From Cervus elaphus (taxonomy: Eukaryota > Chordata > Mammalia > Artiodactyla > Cervidae), in the NCBI RefSeq assembly GCF_910594005.1, contig NC_057847.1, positions 26,449,001-26,513,000 on the forward strand: a DNA stretch of 64,000 nt. Direction: 5' to 3'. Position 1 is the stretch's first letter, and every line of letters starts with the position of its first letter. Below the pieces are notes generated by a model, which worked only from the letters and a program-made list of their open reading frames with translations, had not been told where the DNA came from and made no database searches. The position numbers and the translations under genes were made by a program. Shown here one piece after another: positions 31,806 through 43,642 of the stretch.

Positions 31806-33001
31806 TTATGTGGCCACTCAAACATTATGACAATGATGAGAGTCTGACAAAGAGTCCTTCCACGGGCCTGTGAAAGGAATCACAGTACTTGAAACTAAAA
31901 TTCCCCTCCTGGGCCCGTGAAAGCCAGGGTCCAGGTTAAGCAGCCCTTTGTGAAACTGCATTCTCTTGGAGCAGCATCTCACTCTCCACTGAGTCACCTT
32001 TGGCAGGCAGCCTTCCTCTTGGTCTGCAGTCATTACCCTAATGAAGTGCAGCTGGGGTTTCGAACAATGAACTTGCACTCAAGTGGCCGCCATCTTAAAA
32101 GAACAGTACCCTCACGCACTGAAACAGTCATCCCGGGCCAGAAATTGGCCCAGTGGTTTTACGTCTGGATGAGATGTGGACCCACGGGGAGCCAGAAAAT
32201 GGTAGCTATTGATACAGAAAGCATGCTATTGATAGAGAAAATTTCAGTTTAAAGATAAGTGGAAAGCCTGCCCAGAATGAGAAGCAAGACTTACCATGTA
32301 CTTCAAAAATCACTGCTGTATCTTCTTGGAAAAACCAAATCTGCAAAGGAATCTGACATAGATCTCACCTGTGGACAGCTGTCCTGTTCATTCTGTCCTG
32401 ATCAGCTGCAGGGTGAATGAAAGTCAGTCTTTAGGGCTTATGAATACAAGGTGACACCAAACAAGCAATAGGATCTCCACAAGGAAATTTCCAAATCATG
32501 CACACTTTCCAAAGCTTTTCCCTGATGATAATTTTTTTTTCTATATAAGCCTGTATAAGCCATTCTTCTGATACAGAAATCAGCATTTCCTCAGAAGACA
32601 GAAGAATCACAGCTGGTAATAACGCACATCACTGAGAGCTTCCCTCCCTGACAAATGCTGCTCTCAGAACTTGATACGATCACTTCAGATACTCCTCCTC
32701 GCTGCTCTATGCGGTCAGAGTCATCTACTCAGCGACCAGAGAAAGCACCTGAGAAGCCTGACCAAGGTCATGGAGCCGGTCAGCAGAGAAGCCGCAATTC
32801 AAATGCAGATGCTCTGACTGTAAAGTCAACTATTTAAGTCAGATTTTTCAAAGTTGGGTGTTTTTCCAAGGAACCTGTGAATTAGCCCTTGAATACAAAG
32901 ATGATACTAAGTTACACGTGTCGAAACTTATTTTAGTCACACTCAAACACACACATACACAGAGTGCTTTGAACATTGAGCATAATCAAGCAATATTAAT
33001 G
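31806..33001. other. Unassigned DNA
   Basis: No repeat or exon recognised. Short opposite frames at 31818-32252 overlap and lack domains. Confidence 0.4.
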
Positions 33002-33013
33002 ATTATGCATAAT

Positions 33014-33221
33014 TGTTGTTGTTTAGTTGCTCAGTCAAGTCTGACTCTTTTGTCATGGACTGTAGCCTGCCAGACTTCTCTGTCCGCATAATTCTCCAGG
33101 CAAGAATGCTGAAGTGGGTTGCCATTTTCTTCCCCAGAGGATCTTCCTGACCCAGGGATCAAACCCATGTTTCCTACCTTGGCAGGTGGATTCTTTACCA
33201 TTGAGCCACCAGGGAAGCCCA
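33014..33221 (-). mobile_element. Bov-tA SINE
   Basis: Reverse, near complete: tail '(ttg)n', 'atggactgtagcctgccaga', 'gaatgctgaagtgggttgcc', 'gatcttcctgacccagggat', head 'tttaccattgagccaccagg'. The imperfect 12-bp duplication is 'attatgcataat' (33002-33013) and 'attatacacaat' (33222-33233). Confidence 0.93.
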
Positions 33222-33233
33222 ATTATACACAAT

Positions 33234-36200
33234 AGGAAAAGACGTATACAGGAGCATCAGAGCAGCTTCTTTGGGCTGTTAGGGACACTGGCAGGAATCT
33301 GAAACCAGTGTTACAAGTCTAGAATGTGATGAAGCTGAAATGATGCTAGTTTGAAGGGTTAAAAAGGTTTCCTAGGTAGCTCAGCTGGGAACATGTCCTC
33401 TGTCTGCAGCACTTGTCTCAAAAGCAGACTCACTACAGGAGGAGAGGAAACACCAGCGGCTGCTCCCATGGTGTTTCTCTACAGCACAGGGGAGCGAGCA
33501 TGGTTGCCGGTCTCGTTGCACTGAGACATTCAAACCAGACACTGGCAAGATCACGGCTCCTGGAACAGAGACACACGGCCCCGTGGGCAGGCACAGTGAG
33601 AATAGGTAGGACAACGGATGTCCAGCTGAAGAGAATGAGCAAGCATGTTAGAGACAAGAAACGGGGCTCGACATTTCCAACCAACGTGGAAGAGTTACAC
33701 AGAGTCAGAGAGGAAAGAGAGAGATCCCTGTTCCCAGGCAATAACACTGCCTCCTCACAGAAAGTTCTCCGCTGTGTCACTCATTTAAACACACAAGTGA
33801 AGAAGGCCAGTCTACCATGTTTTCATGAATCATTTGCTTCTATGGAGCAGCCTTTCGTAGCCAGATTCCCATGTTTATGGGAGTAAGCTGTTCAGAAAAG
33901 GCCATTTATGCAAATAAAAGTCACAGCGGGGTGGTAGAGAATGCATGTGGCAGTGTCCTGGGGAGCCTTGCCCAACAGCACCCTACTAACACCCAACTCT
34001 CCAGGCTTCAGGAACCATCCCACAGCTGTTGAAAAAATCTTGCAGGTAAGAGCAATGGAGTCATTTTGATGTAACACTTATTGATTCTACATAAAAATGT
34101 TTTGTGGTTTCACTTTTCTCCATTAAAAGAACAGGCAGTAAAGAACATTCTAAGACTGCCCGTGGGTTACATCACGGTCAGCTGGGACCAGTGTCGGCCC
34201 AGGTCAGATCTGTGTCTAGTGTAGAGTACTTCAACTTGAAAGGTGAGAAGTGGAAAGTAGGGAGACAGTTTCAATGAAACAGGTAGAGACATTTTTTTTT
34301 ATTAAAAAGACTAAAACCCTAAATAAGATTATGGAACCTGATATATATGTTTCCTGGCAAAACCTGAGGAAACCTAATTATCATCTTAGAATACATGAAT
34401 AGTTTACTAACTAGAGGATGAAAACCACTTATTCAAAGGAAAGACATTGCAATAGGAGAATTCAAAAGCCGCCTCCGGGCTGTAAGAATACTTTCACTTC
34501 GGAATGGGTTACCTAGATAGTCTTGTGATGTTTCCAGAGGGAAAAATAAAGCTAAGGGTAAGAATCAATCTATCCACCTGGAATAGTTTAAATCAGTCTT
34601 TATCAAGGTGACGTGCATAAGGTCTAGAAATTCTGGAAGAACTTTTAAATTTAATGTTTTCCCTTTGATGATCATCTAAAAAAAATTTTTTTTTCATCGA
34701 AAAATTATTTGTACCATTCTGTGGATAACTCAAGTTTGGGAAACAATGGTTGGAGTTTCTAAATTCTCCTTTCTTGCCCTGCTTCTGTTTCATATTGTTC
34801 TAGTCTAAACATTTCTTAGAATAACCCATGGCCACATAACAGTAGCACAATAGAGCATGGACTCAGTGCCACCTTTCTGCTAAAGATGTAATCAAATGCT
34901 AAAATAGCAGAAGAGATAGGGAACATATTTACTCCCTATGAATAGGACCAGATGGTACTGTGGCACTGATCATGGAACATGTCAGGGCACGGGCTCCATC
35001 CCAAAAAAACCACCATGATTCTTCAGAGGAAATAGTGTACCCCCTCAGATACTTTCCTTTTTTTTTTTTAAGATATATGAAATTTTATACTTTATTTATT
35101 TAGAGATATTTTATGAATGTATTCTCCATATACAAGAGAAAAGAGTTGATTCAGAAAAGAGATTAACTATCCATGCAAAATCTTAAACAAAGGGTTAAAA
35201 AGTCTGATTCACTATTTATTTACCTCCTATATTATTACTTTCAGATATCAGTGAGTGTGTATTTATCTACTAACCACTAACTTGCCCCCTCTTTGCCCAT
35301 TGATGCCTCAATACTTTTCCGTATCTGACTGGGAGAGGCTGACTCGAATTCTAAGAGACGCACTGGAGTAGTACTATGCACATGTAAGTGTCCCACACAG
35401 CCAGTGTGCCGTGGGCCCCAACAAGATCATCATTTAAACACAAATTCACCTGACAAGTATAAGCTTTCTAAAGTTCTGGCCACCTTAGATATGCAAGTGC
35501 CAAGAATACATAGTCTAATCTGAATAACAAATGAGCATATTTTCCTTTGTTTTGAGCTCTCTTAAACCTACGTTTTTGGGTCCTGCCTCTTCCCAAATAT
35601 AATGACACAGTTTACTAATTTAGAGGGATATCATATGATATCACTTATGAAAAGCATTTCAAGTCAACAAAACTCATCTTCAAAAAAACCACTCGTCTGC
35701 ATTCAAAGATTTTTTTTTTTTTAAGTAGAGATTTTAAAATTTTCCACATCATTTTCCTTATAAATGAGGGGAAATGGGTGCAAAATATGTTTCTGAAATC
35801 TGAGATGATTTTAAATGTTGTAGTCATTTCTTGATCCCAAAAGGCAAGCTCTAATAGCTATAAAAGGGGCTACCTTCCTGGAGAATCTTCACGAAAGAGA
35901 TACATTGACTCTTTTGAACAAAGGTTCTAGAGAAATGTCTAAAATTACAAGCAGATTTGAGAACTCTAAGAGATTTACATTGTCCAGTATCATACCAAGT
36001 AGTAATAGTGTAAACTTCTGAAACTGTATCCATTTGGTTTGATAGATAGATGATGATGAAGACAGATTGATAGATCAATAAATAGATCACCAGGTAAGTA
36101 TTTTGTTCAAAATCACAATTTGTGATTCTAGAAATAATAGAGCCGCATTTTAACCACTAAGGTGAGAGATTGTTCAGATACATTTGACACTGTCTGTAGG

Positions 36201-36954
36201 TTTATGACTTCCAACTTGTTTAAGACCATTCCCAGGGTGAGGGCTGTTTTGCCACGGTTATGAAGCTTTCAGGATATAAACTATAAGAATGATAAACTAT
36301 AGCAGTTGAAAATGTGCCTTCAGGTACTCACCTGTAACTCCCATTTATGTCTCTAGGAATAGAGAAATGAGAAACTAGGGACTAAATCTGGCCCAGTCAG
36401 TAACAGTGTGGGTAACACATAAATATTAATGTTCATTGTAGTTAGTGTGGTATGCAGAAATATCAGAGTATAATTGTTAATTGCTAATACATTTCTTTCA
36501 CGTTACAGAGGAATAAGTGAAAACCATTTTACTATAAATTTTAAGTGATTCCATCATAATAATTATAAAATATTCATTCTTTTCCTTAGATTGTTAACAC
36601 TGAATTTTCTGAAAATGAATCATCTGTACTTCACTTTTATTGCCATTTGCTTTTTGCATAGATGTGTCTAGGCATCTATTATACAGTTTAGTCAGTGAGA
36701 TAGTCTCTGGTTGTTTGAATTTACTGGTGCCTCCGTACTTAGCATTCTTTATACAAAATACAATGTTCCAATAATTAAAGGCATTCATCACAGATTTCAT
36801 GGTATTTTAGGGGTGGTCATGGTATCAGGGGGAGAAGTAGGTCTCCACTTTGCTCTGCCAAGCCGCTTGTTGAATCCTTTTCTCTTTTATTTTTCTCCTT
36901 GGATTATCCATATTCCTTCTCAACTCACTTCTGTTCCATTCCAACAACAACAAA
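33234..36954. other. Long unassigned interval
   Basis: No young repeat recognised over 3.7 kb. It contains a 157-codon plus frame at 33413-33886 (starts MSQKQTHYRRRGN, no domain, with a 115-codon frame opposite), a T run at about 35060, a GATA/GATG-like patch at about 36045-36085 and AT-rich DNA elsewhere. The 157-codon frame is the longest here outside repeats. It sits in a relatively CpG-containing stretch and has no promoter, Kozak context or splice context that I can defend. Confidence 0.35.
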
Positions 36955-37580
36955 TACTCATCAAGAACCTACTGTGACAGACATCATGCTAAGCATTTTA
37001 AATTCATTGTCTCTTTTAACCCTAAAAAAGTCCTTATGAAGTACTATTTTTCATTCCTGTAGTAAATCTTCATTTTGCCTTGTTTTTTCAACGCATCACT
37101 TCAATTTTTCTTTTAAGTAACATCCCCTGCTCCATTCCATAGGGTTCTGGTGGAACGGTCAATCAAGGTCTCTAAACTCCTCTCCACGCAGGCATGGCCA
37201 CATGACTCCAGTCATGACACCAGGATGGAAAACGGCTAGGGTGAAGTCTTTCTAACATCAGAGTGCAGACAAGAATGTCTGTTTCTTCAGACATTCAGAT
37301 CTATGGAGCTTCTGTTCTTTGCAAGGCCTGATCTCTCAGCTTTCCGTTTGATTCTTCAAGAGAGCTAAAATCATTTAGTAAATTTCTTTTTTAGCCCAAG
37401 TAAATGTGTTTCTGTTGCTTGCAACCAAAGAACCCAGCTGAAGTTTGGTTTCATTTTGCAGATGAGGAAAAGGAAATGAAAGCTTGGAGAGGTTAGTTAC
37501 TCGCCGAAAGTTGATGGCATGATGGATTCAGGACACACACCCATACTGCCAGACTCCAACATAGAATCTTAACCATGTGC
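36955..37580 (-). repeat. MIR SINE (reverse), apparently split
   Basis: Left part (36970-37061): 'acatcatgctaagcatttta', 'aattcattgtctcttttaac'. Right part (37445-37580): 'cattttgcagatgaggaaaa', 'tggagaggttagttactcgc', 'atcttaaccatgtgctctgc'. About 380 bases of unassigned sequence lie between, including 'gtttctgttgcttgcaacca', which resembles the end of an old dispersed repeat. Confidence 0.55.
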
Positions 37581-37851
37581 TCTGCTGACCATTACAACAA
37601 GGTGAGCCAGGGAAGAAGTTTGCAGAGGGAAAGCATATACCTACTTTATTTTTTTCTTCTGAAGCTTTCTGAAGCAGTGTTCTTCTCCTGGATCAGGTGC
37701 TACACACTCCATATTTACTCCAGGGTCAAAACTGGGATACAGCTGAGCAAAATGATACAGTGAACTTTATTACTCTAGGAATATAACTCTGTTGTTGGTT
37801 AACTAAGGCAATTGCATCACTCATTAAGCCAATGATTTTATGCATTTTCTT

Positions 37852-37976
37852 TTTTGTTTCCTTTTTGACCATGAAATATGGCATTCCGGATTTTAGTTCC
37901 CCAACCAGAGACTGAACCCGTACCTCCTGCAGTGGAAGCTCAGAGTCTTAACCGCTGGACTGCCAGGGAAATCCCA
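37852..37976 (-). mobile_element. CHR-type SINE, short form
   Basis: 'ccaaccagagactgaacccg' and 'cttaaccgctggactgccag' give the reversed tRNA-like head. Duplication of 9 bp, 'cattttctt', at 37843-37851 and 37977-37985. Confidence 0.85.
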
Positions 37977-38084
37977 CATTTTCTTAAGGTAGTGTGAACC
38001 TTTTAGATTTTTAGCACCCAGAACTCTGCTGGGCCGTGTGTAAACAGGTCTTGACAGCCATTTTGCAGGCAAGGTGGCAGGTGT

Positions 38085-38330
38085 GATGGAAAGCAAATAA
38101 GATTTGGAGCCAGAAGACAGGTTTCTGGTTATAGCTCTGCCACCACTTAGGTGGGTGGCATTGAGAGCACTGGCCTCTATTGGTCTCAGCTCCCTCATCT
38201 ATAGAATGGGAAAAGTGCTGATTCTTCCCGTATAGGCTTATCGAGAAGATTTAGTAAGTTCATGCACCTCTTGAATGAACTCACTAGTGGGCTATAAAGT
38301 TCTACAAATAGTTTTTTACTTTCAGGATCT
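38085..38330 (+). repeat. MIR SINE
   Basis: 'agatttggagccagaagaca', 'tatagctctgccaccactta', 'cagctccctcatctatagaa' and 'tgggaaaagtgctgattctt' follow the MIR order. Confidence 0.75.
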
Positions 38331-38961
38331 AAAGAACAGCAGAATTCCACAACAATTTCAAAAGCACTTTCTTTGTTGTATAGTCTCTTTCACTGGTGTT
38401 CAAGCCATAGTCTTCTTTCTTTCTCTATTTTTTATAGGATGAATGGCAGAGGTGTTTTTTTATATATAATAAAATACACGTTTCATGTTTCCAATCAGTA
38501 GGTATAAGGGTTTTTGTGATTCTGCCCTGAATGTGTACTCCTTGTGACAACTCTGATTTCACTGAAGAAAATCTGATCTGAAGGGTTACAAATGGGACAG
38601 AGAGGACGAATCCCGCGGGTCACAGGAGCAGTTCTAGTTCTCATTGGTAATGGTCATAAATTGTTACCATTCAACCAGAGGTCAGCAGCCTCTCTGAAAA
38701 GAATCTGTGCTGCATACTCATTCCCCAGGGAACAGGGAGAGTACAAAGCCTTGGTGGACCCCCACCAAGCCTGCATGGACCCCCGCCCAGCGTTCACCTG
38801 CTCACTGGGGTCAAGATGAGCTCCATATAGGGGACTATGTGTACCCATTGTTGATCTCTTCTGGTGGTGAGTGGAACATTTTAATACCCCATTATGGAAA
38901 CCTACTGCTTCTTTTCCTTCACTCTGCTTTTTCTGGAGTTACATAGAAGATACCAGAATTA
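38331..38961. other. Unassigned DNA
   Basis: Overlapping frames at 38592-38946 on both strands have no domain. A short imperfect repeat 'tggacccccaccaagcctgc'/'tggacccccgcccagcg' lies at about 38755-38795. Confidence 0.4.
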
Positions 38962-38997
38962 ATTCACTCACTCACTCCCTCATTCACTCATTCAACA
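38962..38997. repeat. (TCAC/TCAT)n simple repeat
   Basis: 'ttcactcactcactccctca' continues to 'ttcactcattcaac', just before the Bov-A2 insertion. Confidence 0.8.
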
Positions 38998-39001
38998 CTT
39001 G

Positions 39002-39270
39002 CTAACTGCTAAGTCACTTCAGTCGTGTCCAACTCTGTGAGACCCCATAGACAGCAGCCCACCAGGCTCCCCCGTCCCTGGGATTCTCCAGGCAAGAATA
39101 CTGGAGTGGGTTGCCATTTCCTTCTCCAATGAACAAAAGTGAAAAGTGAAAGTGAAGTTGCTCAGTCCTGTCTGACTCTTAGCGACCCCATGGACCACAG
39201 CCTACCAGGCTCCTCCGTCCATGGGATTTTCCAGGCAAGAGTACTGGAGTGGGGTGTCATTGCCTTCTCC
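39002..39270 (-). mobile_element. Bov-A2 type SINE dimer
   Basis: Two Bov-A monomers in tandem, both reversed: 'cactcagtcgtgtccaactc'-type starts at about 39018 and 39160, each followed by 'gaccccat' and 'ggcaagaatactggag'/'ggcaagagtactggag'. A 'gtgaaaagtgaaagtgaa' linker lies between. The perfect 11-bp duplication is 'ttcaacacttg' at 38991-39001 and 39271-39281. Confidence 0.93.
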
Positions 39271-39346
39271 TTCAACACTTGAGGATCTCCTACATGCAGG
39301 GTATTGGGTTTATGCTATGGAAAAATTTTCTTAAATATGGATCAGA

Positions 39347-40239
39347 TAGAGGAGAACATAGGCAAAACACTCTCCGACATAAATCACAGCAAGATCCTCT
39401 ATGACCCACCTCCCAGAATATTGGAAATAAAAGCAAAACTAAACAAATGGGACCTAATGAAACTTAAAAGCTTTTGCACTACAAAGGAAACTATAAGTAA
39501 GGTGAAAAGACAGCCCTCAGATTGGGAGAAAATAATAGCAAATGAAGAAACAGACAAAGGATTAATCTCAAAAATATACAAGCAACTCCTGCAGCTCAAT
39601 TCCAGAAAAATAAATGACCCAATCAAAAAATGGGCCAAAGAACTAAACAGACATTTCTCCAAAGAAGACATACAGATGGCTAACAAACACATGAAAAGAT
39701 GCTCAACATCACTCATTATTAGAGAAATGCAAATCAAAACCACAATGAGGTACCATTACACGCCAGTCAGGATGGCTGCTATCCAAAAGTCTACAAGCAA
39801 TAAATGTTGGAGAGGGTGTGGAGAAAAGGGAACCCTCTTACACTGTTGGTGGGAATGCAAACTAGTACAGCCGCTATGGAAAACAGTGTGGAGATTTCTT
39901 AAAAAACTGGAAATAGAACTGCCATATGACCCAGCAATCCCACTTCTGGGCATACACACTGAGGAAACCAGATCTGAAAGAGACACATGCACCCCAATGT
40001 TCATCGCAGCACTGTTTATAATAGCCAGGACATGGAAGCAACCTAGATGCCCATCAGCAGATGAATGGATAAGGAAGCTGTGGTACATATACACCATGGA
40101 ATATTACTCAGTCATTAAAAAGAATTCATTTGAACCAGTCCTAATGAGATGGATGAAGCTGGAGCCCATTATACAGAGTGAAGTAAGCCAGAAAGATAAA
40201 GAACATTACAGCATACTAACACATATATATGGAATTTAG
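39347..40239 (+). pseudogene. L1 ORF2 C-terminal part, open frame
   Basis: The L1 reading frame is open from the insertion point to its natural stop (LTHIYGI-stop). The first Met, at 39304, belongs to host flank and gives a 311-codon frame by chance. In order: IEENIGKTLSDINHSK, WDLMKLKSFCTTKETI, ISKIYKQLLQLNSRK, NRHFSKEDIQMANKHMKRC, the MQIKTTMRYHYTPVRMAA block, the cysteine motif CWRGCGEKGTLLHCWW, VQPLWKTVWRFLKKLEIELP and MFIAALFIIARTWKQPRCP. Endonuclease and RT domains are absent, so it cannot mobilise. Intactness indicates a recent insertion. Confidence 0.93.
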
Positions 40240-40549
40240 AAAGGTGATAACGATAACCCTATATGCAAAACAGAAAAAGAGACACAGAAATACAGAACAG
40301 ACTTTTGAACTTTGTGGGAGAATGTGAGGGTGGGATATTTCAAAAGAACAGCATGTATACTATCTATGGTGAAACAGATCACCAGCCCAGGTGGGATGCA
40401 TGAGACAAGTGCTCGGGCCTGGTGCACTGGGAAGACCCAGAGGAATCGGGTGGAGAGGGAGGTGGGAGGGGGGATCGGGATTGGGAATACATGTAAATCC
40501 ATGGCTGATTCATATCAATGTATGACAAAACCCACTGGAAAAAAAAAAA
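39347..40549 (+). mobile_element. Young 5'-truncated L1
   Basis: About 1.2 kb of L1 3' end, including ORF2 C-terminus, 3' UTR and a poly(A) tail (about 40538-40550). The perfect 14-bp duplication is 'aaatatggatcaga' at 39333-39346 and 40550-40563. Close in sequence to the L1 at 4868, and very similar in truncation point to the L1 at 45913. Confidence 0.96.
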
Positions 40550-40563
40550 AAATATGGATCAGA

Positions 40564-40821
40564 AACAAACACTGCCATGAAGGCGCATGTGACCCAGCAG
40601 TGGCCATAGACATAATCATAAATAGCTGTAGCCAATGTAACCAGGGGGAAAATATATTTCACAAGATGGCAAATATATTTCAAGAGGAAATTCTCTTTAG
40701 AAAGAAAATCTGATATGCTATTCCGGTGGTGAAGGTGAGGTCCTAAAACTGAAGTTTAGATAGAGACAACGTACTGGCTAAAAGAATTTTGGGGTAAGAA
40801 AAGGAGAATCAAGAAGAAAGG
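40564..40821. other. Unassigned DNA
   Basis: Flank after the L1 duplication. Nothing recognised. Confidence 0.4.
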
Positions 40822-41006
40822 GAGGACTTGCTTGGTGGTCCAATGGTTAGGATTTCACCTTCCCAGTCAGGGGATGTGTGCTCCGTCCCTGGTCCTAGTG
40901 CTAAGATCCCACATGCCTCGAGGCAAAAAAGAAAAAAAAAACCACAAACAATATTGTAACAAATTCAATAAAGACTTAAAGAATGGTCCACATCAAAAAA
41001 AAAAAA
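40822..41006 (+). mobile_element. CHR-type SINE
   Basis: 'gaggacttgcttggtggtcc', 'ctccgtccctggtcctagtg', 'taagatcccacatgcctcga', then 'caatattgtaacaaattcaa' and 'aaagaatggtccacatc' with an A-rich tail. The 3' part is characteristic of one CHR subgroup. Confidence 0.88.
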
Positions 41007-41060
41007 GAAGAAGAAGAAGAAAAAGAAGAGAGGGAATGGGGAAGAAAGAGGGAGGGAGGG
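41007..41060. repeat. (GAA)n / purine-rich tract
   Basis: 'agaagaagaagaagaaaaag' grows into 'agagggaatggggaagaaag'. It probably arose from the SINE's A-rich tail. Confidence 0.85.
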
Positions 41061-41869
41061 CTGGCCAAATAGCAGAGGCTTTGCCTGTAAAGCAAAGTCA
41101 CCCATGAGATATTCTTACATCAGGGAGACCAAAGAACTTTTAAGAGTCAGGCTATACAAGATTTACTACTATGGCATATAGGTTTCAGAAATATATACCT
41201 CCCCACTCGGCCTCAACTCCCTAGTAAACTGGACACCAGATGCCTCTTCCTGAAGTGCCTTGTGTGTTGGGAATTATTATTTTTTTTTTTTTAAAGGGTG
41301 AGGCCAGTCCCAGATCTACCGAGAGAAGAAAGAGCCACAGAAAGTGAGGCAGAAAATTAAAAAACTCAGGGAGAGAGGGAACTTGGAGTCAGGAGTGCCC
41401 AGGAGTTTGTAATTCCCCAGGAGTTTGTAAATGGATAGGACGATGTTGAACTTCTCAAGGGACTGGCTTGAGACAGTTTTATTGAAATCTCCAGGACAGG
41501 TGACTTCCGCTGCAATCTGGGACCCCCAAGCAGATGAGGACTGTGTCATAAGGAGACTCTCTGGAGGAGTCAGTGTGGGTGACAGACCTCAGGAAGAATT
41601 TTATGGGACCAAGGGAGGGAAGAAGACAAACAGGCAGAGACAGCGGCATAGCCTGGCTGTGGACAAGTGTGGGACTCGTGCCGCCACTGATGGAGTCGCG
41701 GTGGAGTAAACCACAAACAGTTCAGACCAGTGGGTCACAGGAAACCCTGACAGCTGGGCTGAGAACTTCTGTAGGTTGTTTGTTTGGTTGGTTGGAAATG
41801 GGAAGCATACATTTTTCAAAGTATCTTAGCATTATGATCTCTTTTTATTTTTATAATCTATTTTCAAGG
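41061..41869. other. Unassigned DNA
   Basis: T run at 41280-41294. An 18-bp unit is duplicated ('aggagtttgtaattcccc' at 41401-41418, then again from 41419). Overlapping frames of 92 and 102 codons at 41431-41881 have no domain. Confidence 0.4.
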
Positions 41870-41965
41870 AAAATGAAATAGATATTATTATTCCCATTTT
41901 ACAGATAAGGAAACTAAGAGATAGATGATTAAAGTTGTTTCCAATCAGTAGAGTATCTGGGGAAA
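41870..41965 (-). repeat. MIR SINE fragment (reverse)
   Basis: 'attattcccattttacagat' followed by 'aaggaaactaagagatagat' is the reverse MIR core. Confidence 0.7.
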
Positions 41966-42091
41966 AACCCCACCCCCACATTTCCTAAATTCTAATTCAA
42001 CAGCTGACTTCTGCCTCTAGTGCCTGTAAGTAAGCTCTTTGAATAAACAGGTCTGGGAGTTCCATGAGATTCCCTGGGGACTGAGAGGGTA

Positions 42092-42114
42092 GGGGGGGGG
42101 TGGGGGGTGGGGGG
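42092..42114 (+). repeat. G-rich tract (G-quadruplex potential)
   Basis: Runs of nine, six and six G separated by single T. It meets the usual G4 pattern on the plus strand. Confidence 0.9.
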
Positions 42115-42689
42115 AGAGTCTCAGAGCAAGCTCTGACTGGTTTCCTTGGGAGCAATTCTGGAGGAGAATTTCTGATGAATAAAATTCTCTACCTCATTAC
42201 CCAAGTAACTAATCTAATCAACCAGTCCAGCAAGTTGGCTAATTTCTGATGTGTGAGCTTCTGCCTCAGCCCACCCACTCTCCCCGATGCCCTTTCCTTC
42301 TTCCCAAGTATGATTGCTCGAAGTTCATTCATTCAACTGACCCTGCAAATCAGGCGCTTGGATTATCAGGGAAACGGCCCTTTGGGGACAGTGATCTATC
42401 TCCTTGTCTGAAACCAAAACCTTTATCTTTCCCACAAACAAGAATAAGTGTATCATTCTCTAGTCAGGCTGCCTGAACCCTAAGGATGCCTTGGAGAGTA
42501 AATACTTGATAAATAGTCATTAAGACTTCCGTTTCCACTGTCCACACATACCCATTCATTTTCCAAGCTCTGTATATTCTGGCTCCCCCGTCATGAAAGG
42601 TGTCCTAACTTCCACCTCCTAACTCTCCCTGCCTGCTGCTGCTGCGTTCATTAAAGTTCAGTTCTGGTGGAATCACATTCTTTCTCTTA
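42115..42689. other. Unassigned DNA
   Basis: C/T-rich sequence with a 75-codon frame (42249-42476) lacking any domain. Short (ctg)n at about 42636. Confidence 0.4.
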
Positions 42690-43642
42690 AAAAATCAGTA
42701 GTTCCCTAATCAACAATCCCACTTCTAGGTATTTACCCTCACTGCCAAAAAATAAAAACATATGTCCCCTCAAAGAGAAATTTCTTTTCTCTTTTTTTAT
42801 GAACAATTTGTTCACAGTTGTAGATAAACTGGAAACAATTCAAATGTCCATTGAGAGAAGCACGGATAAACAAAATGTGGTACTTCATAGTTTTTAGCAA
42901 CAAAAAAGAATTAACTGCTGACACACCAACAACAGGAATTAATTTCAAAATGTTATTTTGTACAAAAGAAGTCAGACACAAACGAGTCCATATTGCATGG
43001 TTCCAATTTACATGAAATATAAGAAAAAACAAAACTAATTTATGATGGTAAAAATTAGTACCGTGGTTTGCTTACGGATCACTTTCTGGGTTGATGAAAA
43101 TGTCTGGATTTGGAGGAATTAGTAAGATGAGTGTATACATTTGTCAGAACCCATTGAATTGTACTTAAGATCTGTGCATTTCACTATGTGCAAATTTCAT
43201 CTCCTTCAAAATCATTAGTAGCTCCCTACTCTCTACTCCTGTGTGTATGTTAGTCACTCAGTCGTGTCCAACTCTGCAATCCCACGGACTGCAGCACAAT
43301 AGGCTCCTCTGTCCGTGGAATTCTCCAGGCAAGAATACTGACTGGGATGGGTAGCCATTCCCTTCTCCAAGGGTTCTTCCTGACCCAGGGATTGAATTGT
43401 GTACAAATTCATTTGCCTGATCCACGCAGACAGAAAGTAGATTAGTGGCTGCCAGGGGCTGGAGGAGGTGAGGCTGGGAGTGCCTGCTAGTACGTATGGA
43501 CTGATGAAAACGTCCTGAAATTAGACAATGCTCAGTACTCATGGTTGCACAACTCTGTGAATATACTAAAATCACTGAATTGCACACTTTACAAGGATGA
43601 ATTTTATAACATGGAAATCTTCTCAATTAAAAGAAATTTATC
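42690..43642 (+). mobile_element. Ancient L1M fragments, split by a Bov-tA SINE
   Basis: 42700-43240 shows 'caacaatcccacttctaggt', 'aactggaaacaattcaaatg', 'aaaatgtggtacttcat', 'gcatggttccaatttacatg'. After the SINE, 43400-43642 shows 'cagaaagtagattagtggct', 'gccaggggctggaggagg', 'atggttgcacaactctgtga', 'attgcacactttacaa'. Both parts are decayed L1 3' regions and may come from one copy. Confidence 0.75.
43243..43400 (-). mobile_element. Bov-tA SINE, head truncated
   Basis: 'tcactcagtcgtgtccaact', 'cacggactgcagcacaatag', 'gccattcccttctccaaggg' and 'ttcttcctgacccagggatt'. It ends before the tRNA-like head. Confidence 0.9.

Noticed and set aside
39399..40097. Minus-strand frames of 113-114 codons
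   Set aside because: Antisense translations of L1 ORF2. The same antisense frames recur in the other two L1 copies (5377-5718 and 45959-46654).
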